A stretch of DNA of 64,000 nucleotides, taken from contig NZ_QBUY01000001.1 of assembly GCF_003121405.1 (NCBI RefSeq), forward strand, positions 124,001 to 188,000, read 5' to 3'. The translations under genes and the position numbers were made by a program. The notes under the pieces are model-generated. The model was given only the letters and a program-made list of their open reading frames with translations. It searched no databases and had not been told where the DNA came from. Positions 19,023-27,819 of the stretch are shown here, one piece after another. This stretch comes from Paraburkholderia sp. C35. GTDB taxonomy: Bacteria; Pseudomonadota; Gammaproteobacteria; Burkholderiales; Burkholderiaceae. Each line of letters starts with the position of its first letter. The stretch's first letter is position 1.

Positions 19023-19050
19023 TTGAACGCGAACAGCATGCACCTATACT
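19023..19050 (+). promoter_or_regulatory. Predicted sigma-70 promoter of the RidA-tauABC operon
   Basis: TTGAAC (19023-19028) and TATACT (19045-19050) are separated by 16 bp, a good sigma-70 match. Transcription would start near 19057, a few bases before the palindrome at 19062, and 78 bp before the first gene at 19128. Confidence 0.55.
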
Positions 19051-19061
19051 CGCTTCACAGT

Positions 19062-19081
19062 GTCGTTGTTATAACAACGAC
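19062..19081. promoter_or_regulatory. 20-bp perfect palindrome, likely GntR operator
   Basis: GTCGTTGTTATAACAACGAC is perfectly self-complementary over 20 bp. It sits immediately downstream of the predicted start point, where a bound repressor would block RNA polymerase. The core GTTATAAC fits GntR/HutC-type sites, and a GntR/UTRA gene is divergently encoded next to it at 18187-18924. Confidence 0.65.
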
Positions 19082-19127
19082 GAATCGGTCAAATGCGTGA
19101 ACATCGCGCCCGGAGAGTGCTGCCGTC

Positions 19128-19535
19128 ATGTCTTCCATTGTGTATCACCGGGCGCCCGATGCCGCTCCGCCGCCGCCATCGGCGCGTTATAGCCACGCGG
19201 TCGAAGCAGGCGGCTGGCTGCATGTCACAGGGCAACTCCCCATCGATCCCGATGCGCCGGATCAGCCCTTGCCAGAAGGCATCGAAGCGCAGGCGCAGCT
19301 GTGTTTCCGCAGTATCGAACGGATCGTCGGGCACGCGGGCTTTGCGTTGTCGGATACGGTTTTCGTACGCATCTATCTGCGCGAATTCGACACCGACTAC
19401 ACGGGCTTCAACCGCATCTACGACCGTTACTTCGACGATACGGCGCGGCTCCCCGCGCGCACCACGATCGGCGTCGCGCAACTGGGTCGCAACGCCCGCG
19501 TGGAAATCGACGTGGTGTTGTATTCCGCACGTTAA
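19128..19535 (+). CDS. RidA/YjgF/YER057c-family protein
   Basis: 135 aa, typical RidA length. It has the pattern YSHAVEAGGWLHVTGQLPID, VFVRIYLREFD and ARTTIGVAQLGRNARVEIDV; the arginine in the last stretch corresponds to the substrate-binding Arg of imine deaminases. RidA proteins hydrolyse reactive enamine/imine intermediates in the cytosol. It is the first gene of an operon with tauABC-like genes 51 bp downstream. This suggests that degradation of the imported compound passes through an imine, for example an amino-sulfonate such as taurine. That link is inference. Confidence 0.85.
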   Translation: MSSIVYHRAPDAAPPPPSARYSHAVEAGGWLHVTGQLPIDPDAPDQPLPEGIEAQAQLCFRSIERIVGHAGFALSDTVFVRIYLREFDTDYTGFNRIYDRYFDDTARLPARTTIGVAQLGRNARVEIDVVLYSAR

Positions 19536-19586
19536 GCGCCATCCGGCGCCTTCATCTGCCTGTTTTATCCATTCAGGGTCCATGCA

Positions 19587-20594
19587 ATGAACACACGATT
19601 TTTTATCCGGCTGCTTGCCCCGCTGTTCGCGAGCGCGATCCTCGGCACTTCACTCGCGCATGCGGCCGACAAGACCGTGACTATCGGCTATCAGACCGAC
19701 ATCGAGCCTTCCAAGATCGCGCAGGCCAAAGGTCTGTATGAAAAGGACAGCGGTTACCAGATCAACTGGCGCAAGTTCAACACGGGTGCCGACGTGATCG
19801 CCGCGATGGCATCGGGCGACGTGCAGGTCGGCTTCACGGGCAGCAGCCCGCTGGCTGCGGGCGTCACGCGCGGTCTGCCTATCGAGACATTTTTTGTTGC
19901 GGCGGAAATCGGTTCGGCGGAAGCCTTCGTCGTGCGCAACGGCAGCAACATCAATACGCCGCAAGACCTGATCGGCAAGAAGATCGCCGTGCCCTTCGTG
20001 TCCACCACCCACTACAGCCTGCTGGCCGCGCTCAAGCACTGGAACGTCCCTGCCGATCGCGTGACGATCCTCAATCTCGCGCCGCCCGAAATCGCCGCCG
20101 CATGGCAGCGCGGCGACATCGACGGCGCGTATGTATGGGAGCCCGCGCTCGGCAAGATCCAGAAGACCGGCAAGATCTTCACGACGTCGGCCGAGGTCCG
20201 CAAATGGGGTTCGCCAACTTTCCTCGCGTGGGTCGTGCGCAAAGACTTTGCGCAATCGCATCCGGACTTTCTGGTGAGTTTCGCGAAGGTGACGGGCCAG
20301 GTGAACGAGGACTACCGGAAGAACGGCGCGAACTGGACGGCGAGTTCGCCTGAAGTCGAGGCCATCGCGCGCGTCAGCGGCTCCGACCCGGCCGATGTGC
20401 CGCCGCTGCTTCACGGCACGACCTATCCGCTGCTCAACGAGCAGCCGGGCAGCATGCTGCTGGGCGGCGGCACGGCCACCGCGCTGGCGGATACATCGAA
20501 GTTCCTCAAGGAGCAGAAGCGCCTCGACACGCTGCTGCCCGACTATCGTCCGACCGTCACTGCCGCCTATGTGCAGCAGGCGATCAAGCAGTAA
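19587..20594 (+). CDS. tauA: Taurine-type ABC transporter periplasmic binding protein (TauA family)
   Basis: 335 aa. A Sec signal peptide (FFIRLLAPLFASAILGTSLAHA) is cleaved near residue 27. The mature protein has VTIGYQTDIEPSKIAQAKGLYE, VQVGFTGSSPLAAGVTRGLPI and GDIDGAYVWEPALGKIQKTGK, the TauA pattern. The TauB- and TauC-like genes follow at 21 bp and with a 4-bp overlap. Taurine or a related amino-sulfonate is the likely ligand from family resemblance; specificity is not proven by sequence. Confidence 0.87.
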   Translation: MNTRFFIRLLAPLFASAILGTSLAHAADKTVTIGYQTDIEPSKIAQAKGLYEKDSGYQINWRKFNTGADVIAAMASGDVQVGFTGSSPLAAGVTRGLPIETFFVAAEIGSAEAFVVRNGSNINTPQDLIGKKIAVPFVSTTHYSLLAALKHWNVPADRVTILNLAPPEIAAAWQRGDIDGAYVWEPALGKIQKTGKIFTTSAEVRKWGSPTFLAWVVRKDFAQSHPDFLVSFAKVTGQVNEDYRKNGANWTASSPEVEAIARVSGSDPADVPPLLHGTTYPLLNEQPGSMLLGGGTATALADTSKFLKEQKRLDTLLPDYRPTVTAAYVQQAIKQ

Positions 20595-20615
20595 GCCGAC
20601 GCGACAGGCCAGCCG

Positions 20616-21395
20616 ATGATTCGCGTCGAATCCGTCAGCGTCGACTTCGAAACGGGCGCAAGGCGCCGTACCGTGCTGTCGAATATCGATCTCGATCTGC
20701 GCGACGGCAGTTTCACGGTAGTGCTCGGTCCTTCGGGTTGCGGCAAGACCACGCTGCTGAACGTGATCGCGGGATTCATCGCGCCCACGGCCGGCAAGGT
20801 CACGCTGGACGGCGTGGCCGTGACGGGGCCGGGCGCGGAACGCGGCGTCGTCTCGCAGGACGATGCCTTGCTGCCGTGGCAGAACGTCGCGCAGAACATC
20901 GGCTTCGGGTTGAAGCTGCACGGCTTGCCACGCGACGCGTTGCGCGACAAGGTCGACTCGCTGCTGGCGCTGACAGGTCTGAGCGAGTACGCCGACTATC
21001 CGTTGTGGAAGATTTCGGGCGGCATGCGTCAGCGCGTGAATCTTGCACGCTCGCTTGCCGTCGATCCGCGCTTTCTGCTGCTCGACGAACCGCTCGGCGC
21101 ACTCGACGCGTTCACGCGTCAACGCATGCAGGAATACCTGCTGCAACTCTGGACGCGCTACGACAAGGGCATGCTGATGATCACGCACGACATCACGGAA
21201 GCACTCTTCATGGCCACCGATCTCGTGCTGATGCGAGGCGACCCTGGCCGTATCGAGACCGTGCGCGCGCTGGACTTCGGGCGGCGTTTCGCAGCAGGCG
21301 AAAGCGCCCGCGCGATCCGCAATGACCCGGCGTTCGCGCGACTGCGTGACGAACTCGAAACGACCTTCTTCGCCGACGAGGGAGAAAAGATATGA
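20616..21395 (+). CDS. tauB: Taurine-type ABC transporter ATP-binding protein (TauB family)
   Basis: 259 aa with a complete ABC domain: Walker A GPSGCGKTT at residues 38-46, Q-loop VSQDDALLPW near 80, signature ISGGMRQR at 133-140, Walker B LLLDEP at 154-159 and switch His in ITHDITEA. The arrangement matches the nitrate/sulfonate/taurine importer family. It overlaps the permease gene by 4 bp and energises uptake with TauA and TauC. Confidence 0.92.
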   Translation: MIRVESVSVDFETGARRRTVLSNIDLDLRDGSFTVVLGPSGCGKTTLLNVIAGFIAPTAGKVTLDGVAVTGPGAERGVVSQDDALLPWQNVAQNIGFGLKLHGLPRDALRDKVDSLLALTGLSEYADYPLWKISGGMRQRVNLARSLAVDPRFLLLDEPLGALDAFTRQRMQEYLLQLWTRYDKGMLMITHDITEALFMATDLVLMRGDPGRIETVRALDFGRRFAAGESARAIRNDPAFARLRDELETTFFADEGEKI

Positions 21396-22255
21396 GCGCA
21401 GCCGATCAATCCGTGCGTGCAGCGCCCGGTACGCCGGACGCGGCCGCAGATTCCGGCTCGCAGCATGCAGCGGGTACGCCGCGTGCCGCATGGCTCAGTT
21501 CGCGCCAGATCAGCGCAGTGACTGTGGTTGTGCTGATCGTCGCATGGGCCGTTGCGGCGCGTCTTCAACTGGTCAGCCCGGTGTTTCTGCCGTCGCCTGC
21601 TGCCGTCGCGCAGAAATTCGTCACCGTCGCCACGGATGGCTCCAGCAATGCCACGCTGCTCGAACACACGCTCGCCAGTCTGCATCGCATGCTCGCCGCG
21701 CTATTGCTGGCCATCGTCACCGCCATTCCCGTCGGCATTCTGACAGGCATGAACCGCGTCGCACAGGCCATCGTCGATCCGCTGATCGAGTTTTATCGCC
21801 CGATTCCGCCGCTTGCGTATCTGCCGCTCATCGTGATCTGGTGCGGGATCGGCGAGCCGTCGAAGGTGCTGCTCATCTGGCTCGCCATCTTCGCGCCTCT
21901 TGCAATTGCCACGCAGCAAGGCGTGAAGCGCGTGAAGCCGGGACGTGTGCGTGGTGCGCGCGCGCTCGGTGCGTCCAGCTGGCAAATCGTACGCTACGTG
22001 GTGATACCTTCCGCCGCGCCGGACGTGCTGACGGGCATTCGCATCGGCCTGGGCGTCGGCTGGTCGGTACTGGTTGCAGCGGAACTGATCGCGGCCACGC
22101 GTGGGCTCGGCTTCATGATCCAGTCCGCCGGGCAGTTCCTCGAAACCGATGTGGTCATCATGGGCATCATCGTGATCGCGCTGATCGCCGCCACGATCGA
22201 ATGGGGCCTGCGGCGCGTGCAAAAGGCGCTGGTGCCGTGGGACGGGCACGCATGA
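21392..22255 (+). CDS. tauC: Taurine-type ABC transporter permease (TauC family)
   Basis: 287 aa. About six membrane helices follow a long Ala/Gly-rich cytoplasmic N-terminus. The EAA loop reads RVRGARALGASSWQIVRYVVIPSAAPDVLTGIRIGLGVGWSVLVAAEL, as in TauC/SsuC proteins. It overlaps TauB at its start and the FAD oxidoreductase at its end (ATGA, 22252-22255), so transporter and oxidoreductase are translationally coupled. Confidence 0.92.
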   Translation: MSAADQSVRAAPGTPDAAADSGSQHAAGTPRAAWLSSRQISAVTVVVLIVAWAVAARLQLVSPVFLPSPAAVAQKFVTVATDGSSNATLLEHTLASLHRMLAALLLAIVTAIPVGILTGMNRVAQAIVDPLIEFYRPIPPLAYLPLIVIWCGIGEPSKVLLIWLAIFAPLAIATQQGVKRVKPGRVRGARALGASSWQIVRYVVIPSAAPDVLTGIRIGLGVGWSVLVAAELIAATRGLGFMIQSAGQFLETDVVIMGIIVIALIAATIEWGLRRVQKALVPWDGHA

Positions 22256-23808
22256 GCGCGTCACACGACCAGCACGACGTTGCGTTGCAGGCGGACGTGT
22301 TCGTGGCAGGCGGCGGCCCGGCGGGCACATGGGCCGCGCTGATGGCGGCACGCAGCGGCGCGAGCGTCGTGCTCGCCGACAAGGGCTACTGCGGCACGTC
22401 GGGCGCTGCCGCTGCCTCGAACAACAATGTCTGGTACGTGCCGGACCCAGACGATTACGCGCGTCATTTCGTAGAGCGTTATCGCAGCGGCGGCGAACTC
22501 AGCGAACTGTCATGGACGTCGAGCGTGCTCGACGCTTCAGCGCGTCAATTGCAACTGCTCGAGACGCTCGGCTTTCCATTTCCGCGCAAGGATGACGGCA
22601 CGCCGAATCGCGCCACGCTGCGCGGCCCCGACTACATGCGCTTCATGCGTCAGCAGATTCGACGCGCGGGCGTGACGATACTCGATCATGCGCCGCTGCT
22701 TGGCCTCGTGCGCGACCAGCGCGAGGGCCGCGTCACAGGCGCATTCGGCGAGCGCCGCGACGGCTCGCGCTGGCAGGTAAGCGCCAATGCCTGCGTGATC
22801 GCCACGGGCGGCTGCGCGTTTCTGGGCGGCGCGCTCGGCACCAACGTCTGCACGGGCGACGGGCATCTGGCGGCGGCCGAAGCAGGCGCGCTGTTCTCCG
22901 GGATGGAGTTTTCCAGCCAGTACGGCCTCGCGGCGGCGTTCTCGTCGGTCACCAAGGGTTTGCCGTTCATCTGGGCCAGTTATTCGACGCAGGACGGCAG
23001 GCCACTTCCTGTCGACGAGGACGATGCGTTTATCCCCGTGGCCAGAACGCTCATCCACGAGCCCGTGTTTGCCGTCTTCGATCGCGCGACGCCCGAGATC
23101 GAACGATGGCTGCGCTCGGGTCAGGCCAACGCCTTCCTGCCCTACGACCGCATGGGTATCGACCCGTTCCGTACGCGCTTCCCCGTCGGCCTGCGCCACG
23201 AAGGCACGGTGCGCGGCACGGGCGGCATCCGCCTTGCCGATACCGACGGCAGTACCGACGTGCCGGGCCTCTATGCGGCAGGCGACGCGGCCTCGCGTGA
23301 AGTGATCGTCGGTGCGCGCACAGGCGGCGGCTCGCCGAATGCCGCATGGGCCATCGCCACGGGAAGCTGGGCGGGCGCGGCGGCAAGCCGCTTCGCGAAA
23401 GCGCACAGCGGCCTGCAAGCGGTCGACGTCGACGCGCTCCGTGCGCAGCTTGCCACCAGCGATCCGCACGCCGCCGCTGAAACGCTCGAACGCGATGTCC
23501 GGCCGCCCGAGGTCCATCTGTTCCGCCGTGAACCACGGCTCACGGCTGCGCTGCGCACCATCGAAGCCGCGCTCGCAACCCGCGCACCCGCTGAAGCGTC
23601 ACTCGCTGCCAGCCGCAGCGCCCACGCGCTGATGTACGTCGCGAAACTGTCGTACACGAGTGCGCTCGCGCGGCGCGAAACGCGCGGGATGCATCGGCGT
23701 GACGACTTTCCGCTGCAAGACGGTCTTGCGTCGCGGCTGCTGATCGGCGGCGTGGAGGATGAACCCGCGCTGCGCTGGCAGACCGTTGCCGCCCCCGCCA
23801 TCGCCTGA
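22252..23808 (+). CDS. FAD-dependent oxidoreductase of the fumarate/APS reductase-like type (copy 1)
   Basis: 518 aa from the ATG at 22252, which overlaps the permease stop by 4 bp. FAD binding is shown by VFVAGGGPAGTWAALMAARSG (GGGPAG at 20-25), ADKGYCGTSGA, VIATGGCAF and GLYAAGDAASRE. The C-terminal ETRGMHRRDDF resembles the active-site Arg/His region of the fumarate reductase, SdhA and AprA flavoproteins. A ferredoxin gene follows after 14 bp, giving an arrangement like adenylylsulfate reductase AprA/AprB. It is clearly paralogous to 35887-37536. It is probably a cytoplasmic redox enzyme acting on the imported organosulfur compound; the reaction is unknown. Confidence 0.82.
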   Translation: MSASHDQHDVALQADVFVAGGGPAGTWAALMAARSGASVVLADKGYCGTSGAAAASNNNVWYVPDPDDYARHFVERYRSGGELSELSWTSSVLDASARQLQLLETLGFPFPRKDDGTPNRATLRGPDYMRFMRQQIRRAGVTILDHAPLLGLVRDQREGRVTGAFGERRDGSRWQVSANACVIATGGCAFLGGALGTNVCTGDGHLAAAEAGALFSGMEFSSQYGLAAAFSSVTKGLPFIWASYSTQDGRPLPVDEDDAFIPVARTLIHEPVFAVFDRATPEIERWLRSGQANAFLPYDRMGIDPFRTRFPVGLRHEGTVRGTGGIRLADTDGSTDVPGLYAAGDAASREVIVGARTGGGSPNAAWAIATGSWAGAAASRFAKAHSGLQAVDVDALRAQLATSDPHAAAETLERDVRPPEVHLFRREPRLTAALRTIEAALATRAPAEASLAASRSAHALMYVAKLSYTSALARRETRGMHRRDDFPLQDGLASRLLIGGVEDEPALRWQTVAAPAIA

Positions 23809-23822
23809 CAGGACACCCCGTT

Positions 23823-24155
23823 TTGATCGAACTTATCAGCGAATCGCGCTGCACTGCCTGTGACCGTTGCGTCGACGTCTGCCCGACCAACGTGTTCGAT
23901 GCCGTGAAGGGCAGTATTCCCGTCATCGCCCGCCCCGACGCGTGCCAGACCTGCTTCATGTGCGAGCTGTATTGCCCCGCCGACGCGCTGTACGTGCACC
24001 CGTTCGCGAACGAGCACGTGGCTGTCGACGAAGCGCAACTCGTGCACGACGGTGCGCTTGGCGCCTATGGCCGCTCACTCGGCTGGAAACGGGCACGCGC
24101 AGGGGGCACGGAGCGCGATGAAACACATCGTCTGTTCGAGCTTGGCGTAACGTAA
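23823..24155 (+). CDS. Two-cluster 4Fe-4S ferredoxin partner (copy 1)
   Basis: 110 aa starting at TTG (23823), placed by an AGGACACCCCG ribosome-binding region ending about 7 bases upstream; no ATG is available before the first cluster motif. Two complete cluster motifs are present: CTACDRCVDVCP (Cys10, 13, 16, 20) and CQTCFMCELYCP. Each fits CxxCxxCxxxCP for a [4Fe-4S] cluster. A 45-residue C-terminal tail follows. The gene lies 14 bp after the FAD oxidoreductase, so it is likely its electron-transfer subunit. The copy at 35573-35890 differs at the first cysteine. Confidence 0.86.
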   Translation: MIELISESRCTACDRCVDVCPTNVFDAVKGSIPVIARPDACQTCFMCELYCPADALYVHPFANEHVAVDEAQLVHDGALGAYGRSLGWKRARAGGTERDETHRLFELGVT

Positions 24156-24216
24156 GTCCCGCAAACGCGCATCAGCCAGCCGAAGACCGCCCGCCGCTCA
24201 CCACGGTGCAAAGCTT

Positions 24217-25284
24217 ATGCCGCAAACGCATATGCATTCCACGATCGCTTGTTTTACGGCGCAAGCGCACAACGCTAAGCTCGAAATCCGCCATCGACTT
24301 CCCATGGCTTCACCGCCTACGCCCATCATGCCGACCTCCGCCGAACAGGCCGCCGACTGGCTGCTCTCCGGACTCGAACTGCGAAGCACCCTGTTTCACG
24401 TGGGGCGCTACTGCGGGGCGTATCGCGCGTCGACGGCAGGCCATCAGCGCGCGAGTTTTCATCTGGTGCTGGAAGGCACCTGCTGGCTTCATCTTCCGGC
24501 CAAAAACGGCCGCGCCGCGCAAAGCACGCGGCTCGTCGCGGGCGATGCCGTGTTTCTGATGCACGACATGGCGCATTGTCTGACGCCTGATTCCAACGCG
24601 CCATCCGCTGCCGAATACGCCGTGCGCATCGGCGCCATGACGCCGCTCGACGCACTCGACGGTTCACACGATGGCATCGCGCTGGCGTGCGGCTTCTTCG
24701 AATTCCGTTCCGATCTCGGCGAAGCGATCACCGGCCTGCTGCCCGATCACATCCTCGCGCGTCACGATGACGCGAAGCTGCACGGCGCGCGCACGCTATT
24801 CGATCTGATCCGTGTGGAAGCCGCCCGAGCGCACGACGCGCCCTCGCCGCTCATCAATCGTCTGACGGATGCGCTGTTCTTCTATGCGCTGCGCGCCGTC
24901 GCCAGCGCCGACGATTTCGCGCCGGGCCTGTGGTCGGTGATGCGGCGCTCCGAATTTACGCCGCTCGTCAGCGCGATCATCGAGAAACCCGGCGACGACT
25001 GGACCACGCACACGATGGCGGCGTTTTGCCACATGTCGCGTGCGCGTTTCTGCAAGCAGTTTGCGCAAGCGTGCGGACAGCCTCCTGCGCAGTTTCTTGC
25101 CCTGCTGCGCATGAAGGTCGCGGCGGAGATGTTGCGGCACGGCGCATCGACGCTCAGCACCGCCGAGCACGTCGGCTATCAATCGGAATCCGCCTTCGCA
25201 CAGGCCTTCAAACGCGTCACGGGCCTGCCGCCGGGTACATGTCGCCGCGAGCCCGCAAGCGCCGCTCAAACGCCCGTCCATTGA
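24217..25284 (+). CDS. AraC-family transcriptional regulator with cupin sensor domain
   Basis: 355 aa from the ATG at 24217; an ATG at 24304 (MASPPTPIMPTSAEQ) would remove 29 poorly conserved residues and is a possible true start. The N-terminal half is a cupin-like AraC sensor (FHLVLEGTCWLHLPA, GDAVFLMHDMAHCL). The C-terminal ~100 residues carry two helix-turn-helix motifs (TMAAFCHMSRARFCKQFAQACG and TAEHVGYQSESAFAQAFKRVTG). It lies 61 bp after the ferredoxin gene on the same strand, so it may be part of that operon or regulate neighbouring units. Effector unknown. Confidence 0.85.
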   Translation: MPQTHMHSTIACFTAQAHNAKLEIRHRLPMASPPTPIMPTSAEQAADWLLSGLELRSTLFHVGRYCGAYRASTAGHQRASFHLVLEGTCWLHLPAKNGRAAQSTRLVAGDAVFLMHDMAHCLTPDSNAPSAAEYAVRIGAMTPLDALDGSHDGIALACGFFEFRSDLGEAITGLLPDHILARHDDAKLHGARTLFDLIRVEAARAHDAPSPLINRLTDALFFYALRAVASADDFAPGLWSVMRRSEFTPLVSAIIEKPGDDWTTHTMAAFCHMSRARFCKQFAQACGQPPAQFLALLRMKVAAEMLRHGASTLSTAEHVGYQSESAFAQAFKRVTGLPPGTCRREPASAAQTPVH

Positions 25285-25374
25285 CTTGAGACAAACGCGC
25301 ATGAAAGCGAGACGGCGGCGCATTGCCGGCTCGACTGGCGGCGTCAACAATGAGGCTTTCCGATCGAGGATGCC

Positions 25375-25941
25375 ATGAGCCGTCTGCCTCTCCAAACCAT
25401 CGAAAGCGCGCCCGAAGCCAGCCGCCCGTTTCTTCAGAAGTCGCAAGCCGCGAATGGCTTTCTGCCGAATCTGGTTGCAGCCTTGGCCAATGCGCCCACC
25501 GCGCTCGAAACCTATCTGACCGTCGGTGAAATCAATTCGCGCAGCGGTCTCACGCTGGCCGAACGCGAAGTCGTGCAGATCACGGCCGCCGCGATTCACG
25601 GCTGCGGTTTCTGCGTTGCCGGTCATACGGCCGTCGCGCTGAAAAAGGCGCAATTGCCCGAAGCGGTTGTCGATGAAATCCGTGCGCAAGGCACCGTGTC
25701 CGATGTGCGTTTGAACGCTGTCGCGGCGTTCGCACGCGAGGTGATCGCCACGCGCGGCGCTGTGTCCGACGAAGCCTTCGCCGCGTTCAAATCCGCCGGC
25801 TACAGTGACGCCAACGCACTCGAAGTGATTCTCGGCGTGAGCCTTGCAACGCTGTGCAACTTCGCGAACAACCTGGCGCGCAACGAGTTGAATCCGCAAC
25901 TCGAGGCGTATCGCTGGGAGCCGAAGGCGCAGGCGGCATGA
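25375..25941 (+). CDS. Carboxymuconolactone decarboxylase/AhpD-like protein
   Basis: 188 aa. The AhpD motif is IHGCGFCVAGHTAVALKKA, with Cys77, Cys80 and His84 (CxxC-x3-H), preceded by SGLTLAEREVVQITAA. It is the first gene of an operon with an acyl-CoA-dehydrogenase-like flavoprotein (4-bp overlap), an ABC ATPase, a binding protein and a permease. Likely a thiol peroxidase or redox partner for the flavoprotein, which could release peroxide. Fourth AhpD/CMD-fold gene in the window. Confidence 0.82.
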   Translation: MSRLPLQTIESAPEASRPFLQKSQAANGFLPNLVAALANAPTALETYLTVGEINSRSGLTLAEREVVQITAAAIHGCGFCVAGHTAVALKKAQLPEAVVDEIRAQGTVSDVRLNAVAAFAREVIATRGAVSDEAFAAFKSAGYSDANALEVILGVSLATLCNFANNLARNELNPQLEAYRWEPKAQAA

Positions 25942-27017
25942 ACGCGCCCGTGAGCTTCGAGGCGCTCGACGCGTGGCTCGACGCGAACGCCGAGGCACTC
26001 GACGTCGACGCATCCCGTGCGTCAGAGGTGCTGCCGCAACTGGTGCGCTCGCGTGCCGTTGCGGTGGGCGTGCCCGAAGCGCTGGGCGGCACGGGCGGCA
26101 GCATCGCGGACGCAATCGATACGGTCGCCGCCGTCGCTCAACGTTCGCTGACCGCCGCCTTCGTGCTGTGGGGGCATCGCACCTTCATCGAATACGTACT
26201 GCAAAGCGAGAACGAAGCGCTGCGCACACGCTGGCTGGCCCCGCTTCTTGCGGGCGAGATCGCAGGCGCCACAGGGCTGTCGAATGCGATGAAGTATCTG
26301 TCGGATATCGAGTCCTTGCAGATGCACGCGGCACGCAGCGGCAACGCGTTCACACTGAACGGCAGCCTGCCGTGGATCACCAACCTGCGGCGTGAAGGCT
26401 TCATCGCCGCCGCAGCCTTCGATCACGACGACGGCTCGCCGCCCTCCATCTTCGCAATCCCGCACGATGCACCCGGCGTCGAGCGTAGCGACGATCTCGA
26501 CCTGATCGCCCTGCGCGCAAGCAATACGGCTGCGCTGCGCGTCAACGGCACCGTGCTCGACGACACGTACCGGCTCGCCGCCAACGCACCCGTGTGGCTC
26601 GCCCGCGTGCGCCCGGCCTTTCTCGGCCTGCAATGCGGGATGTCGGTCGGACTCGCGCGGCGTGCATTGCTCGCCACGCTGGAAGCGAGCGAAGCGTCGC
26701 GTGGATCGATCCGCGACGAAATTAACGAACTCGAAGCGACGCTCGCCAGTCAGTCGTCGCAACTGAAGCAGGGCGTGCTCGACGGCACCTTCTTCAACTC
26801 GCCTGCAACGATGTTCGAGCTGCGCATCGCACTCGTCGATACCGTCACGCAAGCCGTCTCGCTCGAAGTGCAGGCGACGGGTGGGCGTGGTTATCTGCGT
26901 GGCCAGAGCGGCGGCGCGCGACGTGTGCGAGAGGCGTCGTTCATCCCCATCGTCACGCCGAGCCTCGTGCAACTGAAGTCGCAACTCGCGCGGCATCGAC
27001 GGGCGGCAGCGGCATGA
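25938..27017 (+). CDS. Acyl-CoA dehydrogenase-like flavoprotein
   Basis: 359 aa from the ATG at 25938, in the 4-bp overlap with the preceding gene. It has the acyl-CoA dehydrogenase layout: N-terminal helical domain (VGVPEALGGTGGSIADAID), central beta domain (GATGLSNAMKYLSDIESLQM) and C-terminal helices ending with EVQATGGRGYLRG. It is short and lacks a standard catalytic Glu region, so fatty-acid oxidation is unlikely. Relatives such as SfnB, DszC and DnmA are flavin-dependent oxygenases of sulfur compounds. Position next to a sulfonate-type transporter fits such a role, but the substrate is unknown. Confidence 0.75.
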   Translation: MNAPVSFEALDAWLDANAEALDVDASRASEVLPQLVRSRAVAVGVPEALGGTGGSIADAIDTVAAVAQRSLTAAFVLWGHRTFIEYVLQSENEALRTRWLAPLLAGEIAGATGLSNAMKYLSDIESLQMHAARSGNAFTLNGSLPWITNLRREGFIAAAAFDHDDGSPPSIFAIPHDAPGVERSDDLDLIALRASNTAALRVNGTVLDDTYRLAANAPVWLARVRPAFLGLQCGMSVGLARRALLATLEASEASRGSIRDEINELEATLASQSSQLKQGVLDGTFFNSPATMFELRIALVDTVTQAVSLEVQATGGRGYLRGQSGGARRVREASFIPIVTPSLVQLKSQLARHRRAAAA

Positions 27018-27778
27018 CGCAAGGCGCGCATATCGTCGCGAGCGGCGTCACGCTGCGCTATGCCACGCGCGGCGTGCTGAACGGCGTGGATCTGGCGGTC
27101 GCGCCGGGCGAACTCGTTGCGCTGCTCGGACCAAGCGGTTGTGGCAAGTCGTCGCTGTTGCGGGCCATCGCGGGCCTGACGCGAGTCACGTCCGGCACGA
27201 TTCGCGTCGATGGCGCAACGGTAGATGGACCGCGCCCCGAAGTTGCGCTCGCGTTTCAGGATCCGTGTCTGCTGCCGTGGCTCACGGTCGAGCGCAACGT
27301 GGCTTTCGGGCTGACGTTCGCGCGTCAGCCGCAACTCACGCGCACGGTCCGCAAGGAACGGGTGACGAACGCGCTGGCCGCCGTCGGACTGGAACATGCG
27401 CGTCACTGGCTGCCGTCGCAACTCTCCGGCGGCATGGCGCAGCGCGTCGCGCTGGCACGCTGCCTCGCGCGCGAACCGCGTGCATTGCTGCTCGATGAAC
27501 CGTTCGGCGCGCTCGACGAAGTGACCCGCGCCGACATGCAGCAGCTTCTGATCGCCGCCGTGCGCAACACAGGCGCATCCGCGCTGTTCGTCACGCACGA
27601 TATCGACGAAGCGCTGCTGGTCGCCGATCAGATCGTGCTGCTCGGCAATCGCGGCACGCTCGTGGGACGTTGGGCAGTCGAACTGCCGCAGCCACGCCAC
27701 ACCCAGGTGCGCTCGCTCGGCGAGTTGCGCATATCCATCCTTCAGGCGCTGCAAAACTCGATATCAGAGACAGCCTGA
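27014..27778 (+). CDS. Sulfonate/taurine-type ABC transporter ATP-binding protein
   Basis: 254 aa. Walker A GPSGCGKSS, Q-loop LAFQDPCLLPW, signature LSGGMAQRVALAR, Walker B LLLDEPFGALDE and switch FVTHDIDEA are all present, in the SsuB/TauB pattern. The start overlaps the acyl-CoA-dehydrogenase-like gene by 4 bp. The binding-protein gene follows after 41 bp and the permease after that. Forms the second taurine/sulfonate-type importer of the window. Confidence 0.9.
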   Translation: MTQGAHIVASGVTLRYATRGVLNGVDLAVAPGELVALLGPSGCGKSSLLRAIAGLTRVTSGTIRVDGATVDGPRPEVALAFQDPCLLPWLTVERNVAFGLTFARQPQLTRTVRKERVTNALAAVGLEHARHWLPSQLSGGMAQRVALARCLAREPRALLLDEPFGALDEVTRADMQQLLIAAVRNTGASALFVTHDIDEALLVADQIVLLGNRGTLVGRWAVELPQPRHTQVRSLGELRISILQALQNSISETA

Positions 27779-27819
27779 ATCCGGCAGACGAATCCGGCAC
27801 AAACAAGCGGGGAATCTTC

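Noticed and set aside
19650..21491. 613-codon open frame on the minus strand
   Set aside because: Antisense of tauAB-like genes; composition is that of a shadow frame.
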